Shown piece after piece: positions 7,547-13,298 of a DNA stretch of 13,298 nucleotides. Both the position numbers and the translations under genes were made by a program. Every line of letters starts with the position of its first letter. Position 1 is the stretch's first letter. The notes beneath the pieces are model-generated. The model ran no database searches, was not told where the DNA came from, and saw only the letters and a list, made by a program, of their open reading frames with translations. Source of the stretch: CAZHFA01 sp964534945 (GTDB taxonomy: Bacteria; Bdellovibrionota_C; UBA2361; CAKMMH01); the NCBI GenBank assembly GCA_964534945.1, contig CAZHSB010000047.1:1-13298 (forward strand), read 5' to 3'.

Positions 7547-8296
7547 ATGAACTTTAAGAAAAAATTAGTAACATATTTTATCTTTATCTGCTTTGTTTGC
7601 TTATTTTTCCAAAATACGAGTATAGCAGAGGATCAAAAAAAAGCTGATGAATTCTTTTCCCAAGGCTTTGTCGTAAAAAAGAAAACAAAAATTCCAGAAA
7701 AAAAATCAAATAATGGTTTTATTGAATTAGGAGAAGATCCCCCGACTCCGACACCAACACCTTTTTTAAAAGAAGAATCATTTTTAAAAGAAAAAAAAGT
7801 TCTTTATTTAAATGCATTAATTAATGCAGATGATTTTGAGCACTACATAAAATATAAAGAAATTGTCGAAGATTTTTGCCTTGCACGAAAAATTCAATTA
7901 AAAAAGTTTTACGTAATTTGTCATAACTGTGATGAGGTCAAAGTTAGTGAAAATTATAACCCTTTTCATTATTGGATACTCGGGGGAGATTTCATCATAT
8001 TAAATGATGTACCATCAATATATAATCAAATCACAAAATCTCCATCTTATGTCGTAGGACTTGAAAAGGGCGAAATTATCTTAGAGGGAGCAGATCTTTT
8101 AACAAAATACATAAATGAAAAAGGTTATTATTTAGGAGAACTTGAGGTCAAACAAAAAAATCCTAAGCTCCCTTCAAATTTCAAGTTGCCAGAATCATTA
8201 CAAAAAATGATTCCCAAGACACCCACTATTACCACTACACCAACGTTGTCCCAAACTTTGGAAATTAATAAGATGCAAGGGGAAAGCTGGTTTTAA
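7547..8296 (+). CDS. Exported protein with a CxxC motif, possible thioredoxin-fold (TrbC-like) protein
   Basis: I do not firmly recognise this gene. The 249-aa product has a signal peptide (KKK n-region, hydrophobic 7-21, cleavage likely after A27), so it should act in the periplasm. A Pro/Thr stretch (DPPTPTPTPF, 64-73) leads into a compact region at about 83-190. That region has a beta strand (KVLYLNA), a helix, a strand ending in C125-H-N-C128, and then SPSYVVGLEKGEIILEG (165-181), which resembles the cis-Pro strand and last hairpin of thioredoxin folds. A low-complexity Pro/Thr tail follows (about 220-240). F-type TrbC and related pilus-assembly proteins have this kind of divergent fold, but I see no diagnostic match. 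It is first in a plus-strand cluster behind a good promoter. There is no clear Shine-Dalgarno; the signal peptide supports the start. Exported protein: confident. Fold: tentative. Confidence 0.8.
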   Translation: MNFKKKLVTYFIFICFVCLFFQNTSIAEDQKKADEFFSQGFVVKKKTKIPEKKSNNGFIELGEDPPTPTPTPFLKEESFLKEKKVLYLNALINADDFEHYIKYKEIVEDFCLARKIQLKKFYVICHNCDEVKVSENYNPFHYWILGGDFIILNDVPSIYNQITKSPSYVVGLEKGEIILEGADLLTKYINEKGYYLGELEVKQKNPKLPSNFKLPESLQKMIPKTPTITTTPTLSQTLEINKMQGESWF

Positions 8297-8329
8297 AGAA
8301 AAAACTGAAGCAATTTTGAAAAGTTGCCG

Positions 8330-8345
8330 ATTCCCTCTAGGGAAT
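8330..8345. repeat. Short inverted repeat between the first two exported-protein genes
   Basis: ATTCCCT (8330-8336), centre CT, AGGGAAT (8339-8345). As RNA it would form a 6-bp stem with a TCTA loop, followed after GTTGATA by a short T run. It could be a weak attenuator or a protein site in the 76-nt gap. Confidence 0.35.
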
Positions 8346-8372
8346 GTTGATATTTTTATAAAATCAAGAAAA

Positions 8373-9251
8373 ATGCTTCAAAAAGGACAGGTTTTTTACA
8401 TAGTTTTTTCAATAATTTTCTCAATAAGTTTTGTTGATACAAAAAACTCCTATTCAGAAGAAATCTGGACATATAAACAATATGAAGATTTTTTCACAAA
8501 ACGCCCACTAAAAGAAGCATATAAACTTTATATGCTAGGGAAAATTCCTAAGGTAAACATTCCCCTAATTGATGCTCATGAATTTGCACTGGAAGAGGGA
8601 ATAAAGACAAATTCCAAATGGTACAAAGAAATAAAAAATAGATTAAAAAAAGAACAAGAAATAACAAAAAACATGCAAGTTAATAAGGATATCCTCTTTC
8701 AAATTTCATCAAAAGAAAAAAACTTTGATATGAATTTTGTGAACAAAAAGCCTGTTACGCCTAAAAAAGAAGGACAGAGAAAAGTTAGAACAGATAAAGA
8801 AAAGAAAGAATTCTTAAGAAAAATGGCAAAATCATTTAGCGATTTTTACATTGCACCATCAATCAAAATTTGCAAAGAAAGCTCAAAGGAAACATTTAAA
8901 AATCCCGTCGCAAAAAGAATAAAAACAAAAAAAGATGATGATATTTATTTTGATTCTCTTTTACTATCCCAAAATGTACTTAACAAAATAAAGAAAGAAT
9001 CTATCATAAATAAAGATTTTTTTGGAAATAAAAATAATATCCAATTTTACGAAAATAAAGCATTTGACCAATTTTCTTATTCCTTAAGAAAAAAAGATAT
9101 AAAGTGCCTTCCCGTAAGAGTAATTGTAACAAAGAATTTTATTACAAAATATTATGGCATTGATGCACTTAAAAACTATGATTTCAAAAAAGATGGCGAG
9201 CTTCATTGGAAAGTAAAACATAACTTAAATAAATTTTTACTAAAGGATTGA
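8373..9251 (+). CDS. Exported protein of unknown function, possible TraW/TrbC-like C-terminus
   Basis: I do not recognise this gene. From the ATG at 8373 it encodes 293 aa with a signal peptide (MLQKGQ n-region, hydrophobic 7-21, cleavage near S28). I prefer this to a TTG at 8316, which would put about 26 residues before the hydrophobic core. The middle is lysine-rich and helical (about 80-160). There are two cysteines in the mature protein, C167 in IKICKESS and C245 in KCLPVRV, which could form a disulfide. The tail LPVRVIVTKNFITKYYGI loosely resembles the segment before the last strands of F-type TrbC/TraW thioredoxin-like domains; this is pattern inference only. It lies 76 nt after the CxxC gene, and the next gene's ATG comes 3 nt after its stop, so all three are probably one operon. 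High lysine content reflects the A-rich genome. Confidence 0.75.
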   Translation: MLQKGQVFYIVFSIIFSISFVDTKNSYSEEIWTYKQYEDFFTKRPLKEAYKLYMLGKIPKVNIPLIDAHEFALEEGIKTNSKWYKEIKNRLKKEQEITKNMQVNKDILFQISSKEKNFDMNFVNKKPVTPKKEGQRKVRTDKEKKEFLRKMAKSFSDFYIAPSIKICKESSKETFKNPVAKRIKTKKDDDIYFDSLLLSQNVLNKIKKESIINKDFFGNKNNIQFYENKAFDQFSYSLRKKDIKCLPVRVIVTKNFITKYYGIDALKNYDFKKDGELHWKVKHNLNKFLLKD

Positions 9252-9254
9252 TAT

Positions 9255-11405
9255 ATGAAAAAAATAAAAATTTTATTCTTATTTTTATCTTTAACAATTT
9301 TTGTATCATTTCCGTATGATTTAAAAGCCAACGAAGAACTTTTGCAAAAAACTTTTGGAAAGCCACAAGGTAAACAAGAAATTGGAGAAATGGACACTAA
9401 AGATTGTTCTAATGGAGGAAGGTGTATAGCAAATAAATTCGCAAACCGAGACAGTAATATAAATAATTTAGATAGTCAAAAAATAATATATAAACAAATA
9501 CTACAAGAAATAAATAAATATCAAAGTGAAAATAAAAATCTTCCTTTTGCAAAAGGAAATGACGGTAATTATACAAAAGTTGATAAGATATTTGATGATG
9601 AAGATGACTATATTCGAAATAAAGAAATAAAATATTGCAATGAACCATTAAGGGAAAGTAAAAGCGAAGAAAATGCCTATACTTTAGATGAGCTATTAGC
9701 CCCAGGAAAACTCGTTTTTGCTTGGCCATGTATTATGTCATCTTGGGATCATAAAAATGGGAAAACTACAAAAAAGACGGTTGATGGATTATTTGAGCAC
9801 AAATCTTTTGGGGGATTTCTAGGATGCTACGAAGAACATAGAGTAACTTCAAAAGCCAAAAATCAAAAAGGGCTAAAAGTCGTAGGAGAATATATAGCTA
9901 CTTTTGGAGCAAATGCTGTACCAATCATGTATAGGCCAGCTATTTGCGCACCATTAAAAAAACTTGGCTGTACCAAATGGACAATAAAAGCAGATAAAAT
10001 AGAATATTACTTTCCGACAAAAAAAATCACACTAAGCAAACAACCTCTTTATACTAGATTTATAGAAAATAAAAATAGTAGCACTAAAGATGAGGATGTT
10101 AGTATAGAAGATCTTTTTAATAAATATGAAAATTCAGTCAAAGGGGAAATGAAAAGTTCTAAGATGTCAAAAAAAACGGCGAAAACACATTTAAAGAGCA
10201 AACAAAAGGATGAAGGATCAACAATTACAAACTCATCTTCAACAACAAAATCCTATGATAGACCATTGAAACCTTCAAAATCTCCAGATGCAACATTTCT
10301 TGGGCAAATAGATAGAGGCTACGGAAGATATTTTAAGCTGGAAGATGTCGAGACTGATTGGTCTAAAGCCAGAGGATCTGAGCGTACATTAGTACTTCCA
10401 CATGTTTCCGCAAAGAAAAAATATTTTGGAACAGATTTTGAAGATAAAAATGATGAATTTTTTGAAGAAGAAAAAGATGATAAAGAAAATTTAGCTTTTT
10501 TTATAGATCCTGGGGAAAAATATGAACATGATACATTGAAAAAAAAGCATACAGCTCATATCGATAACCCTTGGAAATCTCTACAGCATGACACCATAGG
10601 TGGTGCATCAATATTATATAAAAGCTATTATTCTGGGGAAGGTGCTAAGGCTTTTAAAGAAGTTTTACCTAAAGGGAAAGAGGCTAGCGACATCAGTACT
10701 ACCGTAAAAAATGATTACCGATCAAATAATATATCTTATGGAGTTGGAAATGTTTCTAATTTAATGTCTCTAACACCACAAGGAAGTAGTGATTATATTT
10801 TAGAAACATTAGTTAGAACGCATAATATGTTCTTAGAAGAACTTAAACCTATACAAGATATAAAACAAGGCGATCAAGATTTATCCATAAACGCAGGATC
10901 TCAAACTGTTCCTGGATTATTTTTTTCAGTTACAACAATTGGATCCAGAAAAGAACGTCAATCATTTAAAACAAAGTGGGATATGTTTCACTGTCCAATT
11001 GGAGATTATGATGATGGAGAGAAGCAACCACAACTTTTTAATGAATTTTTAAATAAAGCCGTAGAAGAAATTATGAAGATATCCACTGGGAGTAGTTCAA
11101 CATCGACAGAGGGAAAAACATGTTTTAAGTATGAAAATTTACTAAGAAATAATTTAGATTTAGATCAAGTAAATGGAATTTTATCAAAATATAATAATGT
11201 AAAAACTGTGGTAAATAAAGGAGAGATAAGTTTTACAGCATATACTCTTTTTTCTGGCACTGTTGGGTTCCCTGGTCAGGGCTATCCTTTTTGGAAATAT
11301 GGAATTGGGAGTACTTTTGGAAGACCAACATCTTCAACTTATAATAGGAAAAATGGCTCAAAGGCAGATCCTGAAATAAAAAATGAACAATTTAGATTAT
11401 TTTAA
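9255..11405 (+). CDS. Large exported cysteine-containing protein of unknown function
   Basis: I do not recognise this family. The 716-aa product has a signal peptide (MKKIKI, hydrophobic 7-19, cleavage near A25) and nine cysteines: 51, 57, 128, 159, 191, 231, 239, 580 and 623. The likely folded N-terminal part (about 50-270) contains WPCIMSSW, FLGC, and a PAIC..LGC pair followed by YYFPTKKI. A charged low-complexity linker (about 270-340) and an acidic stretch (EDKNDEFFEEEKDD, about 397-410) precede a second globular part (about 415-716). That part has W575-DMFHCP and a Gly/aromatic end (FPGQGYPFWKYGIG). There are no later membrane segments, so it is periplasmic or surface-associated. AAAGGA (9242-9247) 7 nt upstream supports the start, and the previous stop is 3 nt away. 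A distant TraU-like conjugation role is possible by context, but I see no diagnostic motif. Confidence 0.8.
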   Translation: MKKIKILFLFLSLTIFVSFPYDLKANEELLQKTFGKPQGKQEIGEMDTKDCSNGGRCIANKFANRDSNINNLDSQKIIYKQILQEINKYQSENKNLPFAKGNDGNYTKVDKIFDDEDDYIRNKEIKYCNEPLRESKSEENAYTLDELLAPGKLVFAWPCIMSSWDHKNGKTTKKTVDGLFEHKSFGGFLGCYEEHRVTSKAKNQKGLKVVGEYIATFGANAVPIMYRPAICAPLKKLGCTKWTIKADKIEYYFPTKKITLSKQPLYTRFIENKNSSTKDEDVSIEDLFNKYENSVKGEMKSSKMSKKTAKTHLKSKQKDEGSTITNSSSTTKSYDRPLKPSKSPDATFLGQIDRGYGRYFKLEDVETDWSKARGSERTLVLPHVSAKKKYFGTDFEDKNDEFFEEEKDDKENLAFFIDPGEKYEHDTLKKKHTAHIDNPWKSLQHDTIGGASILYKSYYSGEGAKAFKEVLPKGKEASDISTTVKNDYRSNNISYGVGNVSNLMSLTPQGSSDYILETLVRTHNMFLEELKPIQDIKQGDQDLSINAGSQTVPGLFFSVTTIGSRKERQSFKTKWDMFHCPIGDYDDGEKQPQLFNEFLNKAVEEIMKISTGSSSTSTEGKTCFKYENLLRNNLDLDQVNGILSKYNNVKTVVNKGEISFTAYTLFSGTVGFPGQGYPFWKYGIGSTFGRPTSSTYNRKNGSKADPEIKNEQFRLF

Positions 11406-11434
11406 ATTTCTATAATTTGACTATAATAATTCAA

Positions 11435-12916
11435 ATGAATTATTTTTTACTTACCATTTTAACAGGTATATTCCTTTCACTTCCTTGGGATTTTACAGAC
11501 AATTTTCCTTTAATTGCCATTTTAAGCGGTTGGCTAAGTGTTTTCTTGCTAATAAAAATTACCTTCCTTAAAAATGGCGCATTGATTGGTTATTTAGCAG
11601 GAATCATTTTCTATGCAATTTCTTTTCGCTGGGTTATCCCCTGTATAATAATTTATTTTACAAATGCAAATACTACAGTTATTTCCCTACTCTTTATTTT
11701 ATTTATTTTATACCATGCATTACAATTCCCCATTTTTATATATCTTTATAAAAATACTAAAAATAAAATTTTAGATCTTTTTTGCTTAAGATTTGCTTTT
11801 TCTTTTTGCGTTGTAGAATTTATATTTTATAAAATTTTTCCAATATCAATTGCGCACTCTCAAGCAAAATTTACCCAAGTTGCAGAACTTTCCAGTATTT
11901 TTGGAATTTATACAATAACATTTTTTATGTTTTGGATATCTGAAAGTTTTCTTGTTGCAATAAAAAATAAAAAATTTAAATTTTTCATTTTACCTGCATT
12001 ACTAATTTGTGTTTGCCTTATTTTTCATGCAAATAAAATAAATTTCTATAAAAATACAAATTTTGAAAAACAAAAATTTATCATCATTCAAAAAAATGAT
12101 ATCATGGAGGAAATTTTTGATGAATATTTTTATTATGGGAAAACTTTTTTAAAAGATTTAATTAAAAATGAAATAAAAAATAACCAAAGGCCTATTTTGA
12201 TACTTCCCGAAGTGGCCTATGATAGTTCTATTTCTCAAAAAAATTTAAAAGCGCCCGAGCTTGAAAAGATATTAAATCATACTTCTATTATATTTGGTTC
12301 ATATACATTAGATAAAGATGAAAAACTTTTTAATAGTGCTGTTAGCACGGATTCTAATAATAGATATTCTATTTATAATAAAAAATATCTTTTACCTTTT
12401 GGCGAAAAAGTGCCTTTTGCAACTTTTCTTAATAAATTTGGAATAAAACCCTATGATGAATTAGAAATCTTTAAAGGCAAACACAATAAACCACTTTATA
12501 TTGATAATTTTGGCAAAAAAATTGTTGTAGCGCCAATGATTTGCTACGAAGACATTATTTCAGAATCTTTAATGGATAATAGCATGAAAAAAAGTAATGT
12601 TTTAGTCTCTCTTTCAAAGGATACTTGGTTCAGAGGAATTGCCAAGAAACAACATAGTCTCCTTGCTTCTTTTAGGGCAATTGAAAATGGAAAATTTTTG
12701 CTTCGTGCATCAGAAAGTGGAATAAGTTCAATTATATCCCCTACTTTAAAAACCATTAGGATTATACCAGAACATGCTGAGGGCATTATTTCTTATGATG
12801 TACCATTAATTTCAAAAAATACTATTTATACAAAAGTTAAAAATTTATTTTGGTGGTTTGGGTGCTTATTAATGATGTTGATTTTTATAAAAAACAAATG
12901 TCACCATAAAAATTAG
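11435..12916 (+). CDS. lnt: Apolipoprotein N-acyltransferase (Lnt) family enzyme
   Basis: Lnt is the inner-membrane enzyme that adds the third acyl chain to the N-terminal cysteine of lipoproteins, using phospholipid. From the ATG at 11435 the product is 493 aa (E. coli 512). Several N-terminal TM helices cover about 1-200, then a periplasmic nitrilase-fold domain, then a final TM helix (WWFGCLLMMLIFI) and a basic tail. The catalytic triad is in place: E259 in LPEVAYD, K316 in YNKKYLLPFGE, and C370 in APMICYEDI, with spacings like those of E. coli. The motif DTWFRGIAKKQHSLLASFRA matches the family NDAWFG..QH..MARMRA with drift, and LPE replaces the usual WPE. A TTG at 11417 would add six residues but is not needed. 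It follows the large exported protein by 29 nt. It may be the housekeeping enzyme, or a Lnt-like protein dedicated to the cluster, as TraB of Ti plasmids is nitrilase/Lnt-like. Confidence 0.9.
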   Translation: MNYFLLTILTGIFLSLPWDFTDNFPLIAILSGWLSVFLLIKITFLKNGALIGYLAGIIFYAISFRWVIPCIIIYFTNANTTVISLLFILFILYHALQFPIFIYLYKNTKNKILDLFCLRFAFSFCVVEFIFYKIFPISIAHSQAKFTQVAELSSIFGIYTITFFMFWISESFLVAIKNKKFKFFILPALLICVCLIFHANKINFYKNTNFEKQKFIIIQKNDIMEEIFDEYFYYGKTFLKDLIKNEIKNNQRPILILPEVAYDSSISQKNLKAPELEKILNHTSIIFGSYTLDKDEKLFNSAVSTDSNNRYSIYNKKYLLPFGEKVPFATFLNKFGIKPYDELEIFKGKHNKPLYIDNFGKKIVVAPMICYEDIISESLMDNSMKKSNVLVSLSKDTWFRGIAKKQHSLLASFRAIENGKFLLRASESGISSIISPTLKTIRIIPEHAEGIISYDVPLISKNTIYTKVKNLFWWFGCLLMMLIFIKNKCHHKN

Positions 12917-12992
12917 ATATTGTTAGAATTAAAAGAATTTATTAAAATCCAACTATTGAGTGTTTTTATTTAAAATAAATCTTATAGTAACA

Positions 12993-13298
12993 ATGCATAA
13001 ATTTTCTAAAAAACAACGAGGAGTAATTTTAATTGAATTAGCTTTGGCTATTCCAGTATTAGTAACTTTTCTTTTCGCCTTTTATGATTGCATCATGATA
13101 TTTAGAACTAAAAATGCAATGGGAAATATTACAAGAATTGGGACATTGTGGTTAAATTCTAGAATACCGATTGCTACTGAGGAAAATGGAAATACTGTGT
13201 ATTACTACACATCACCAGATGGTCTTGATAACTACAATTCAAAAACTGCAACTGAAAATAAAATAAAGGATTTAGTTGGAAATTATGGATTAAGTTGT
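12993..13298 (+). CDS. TadE-like / prepilin-like membrane protein (3' end cut by window)
   Basis: 102 codons are open to the right edge with no stop, and the ATG is at 12993-12995. The N-terminus is short and basic (MHKFSKKQRG). A hydrophobic helix follows (about 11-36) beginning GVILIELALAIPVL, with Glu at +5 after the Gly. This is the class-III/type IV prepilin-like or TadE-like pattern (RG..xIE..L..P). A hydrophilic, probably periplasmic region with a Tyr-rich YYYTSPDG segment follows. TadE/TadF-type proteins are minor pseudopilins of tight-adherence pili. The first 30 residues carry most of the evidence, so the class is likely but the exact family is not fixed. It starts 76 nt after lnt in the same direction, with no terminator seen between and no clear Shine-Dalgarno. 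Confidence 0.7.
   Translation, partial: MHKFSKKQRGVILIELALAIPVLVTFLFAFYDCIMIFRTKNAMGNITRIGTLWLNSRIPIATEENGNTVYYYTSPDGLDNYNSKTATENKIKDLVGNYGLSC

Noticed and set aside
8316..8372. TTG start that would extend the second exported protein by 19 residues
   Set aside because: The extension puts a long polar stretch before the signal-peptide core, while the ATG at 8373 gives a normal signal peptide. The extension also contains the short inverted repeat.
9409..9729. Open frame of about 106 codons on the minus strand inside the 716-aa gene
   Set aside because: It lies wholly antisense to a gene with a signal peptide and a good ribosome site. Its product is Tyr/Leu/Phe-rich, as expected of the reverse of A-rich coding DNA.
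9255..11405. Naming the 716-aa protein TraU
   Set aside because: It is twice the length of F TraU and I could not match the conserved TraU cysteine or Trp motifs. Only gene context suggests it, so it is kept as a hypothesis.
11417..11434. TTG start that would extend Lnt by six residues
   Set aside because: An in-frame ATG follows at 11435, there is no Shine-Dalgarno for the TTG, and the family does not need the extra residues.
1..13298. CRISPR array, tRNA or rRNA genes, insertion sequences, integrase or attachment repeats
   Set aside because: No regularly spaced repeats, cloverleaf-like segments, transposase motifs or long flanking repeats were seen by reading; intergenic gaps are all under 200 nt.

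Overview
This is a strongly AT-rich window from a Gram-negative (double-membrane) bacterium. That follows from the complete TolC/MacA/MacB-type envelope-spanning exporter, an apolipoprotein N-acyltransferase (Lnt) homologue, and several exported proteins with ordinary Sec signal peptides. The taxon cannot be fixed from the sequence. The adaptor protein has an unusually short hairpin, a form I associate with deltaproteobacterial-type (Desulfobacterota/Bdellovibrionota) adaptors; this is a weak, memory-based inference. There are no rRNA or tRNA genes, no CRISPR array, no transposase and no integrase in the window.

Left part (1-5006): a folD gene on the minus strand runs off the left edge. It is divergent from a tight plus-strand operon encoding an outer-membrane channel (TolC family), a periplasmic adaptor (MacA/HlyD family) and an ABC permease-ATPase (MacB). 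Together these three make a tripartite ATP-driven exporter of unknown substrate.

Middle part (5007-7396): a stand-alone AAA ATPase of the AAA_14/DUF4143 family lies downstream of a perfect 16-bp inverted repeat. The repeat is centred on the predicted transcription start of the ATPase gene, as an operator would be. Converging on the ATPase gene from the minus strand is a nucleotide-sugar short-chain dehydrogenase that most resembles GDP-6-deoxy-D-mannose reductase (Rmd).

Right part (7547-13298): a plus-strand cluster starts at a good sigma70-type promoter. It encodes three exported proteins I do not firmly recognise (249, about 293 and 716 aa), then a full-length Lnt-family enzyme, then the beginning of a TadE-like or prepilin-like protein that leaves the window. 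The first protein has a CxxC motif and thioredoxin-like features, the second has a possible thioredoxin-fold tail, and the third is large and cysteine-containing. The pattern is compatible with a divergent envelope machine, such as the periplasmic part of an F-type conjugation/secretion system or a pilus system. This is the most promising place for something undescribed, but the assignment is inference from gene order and weak motif resemblance.
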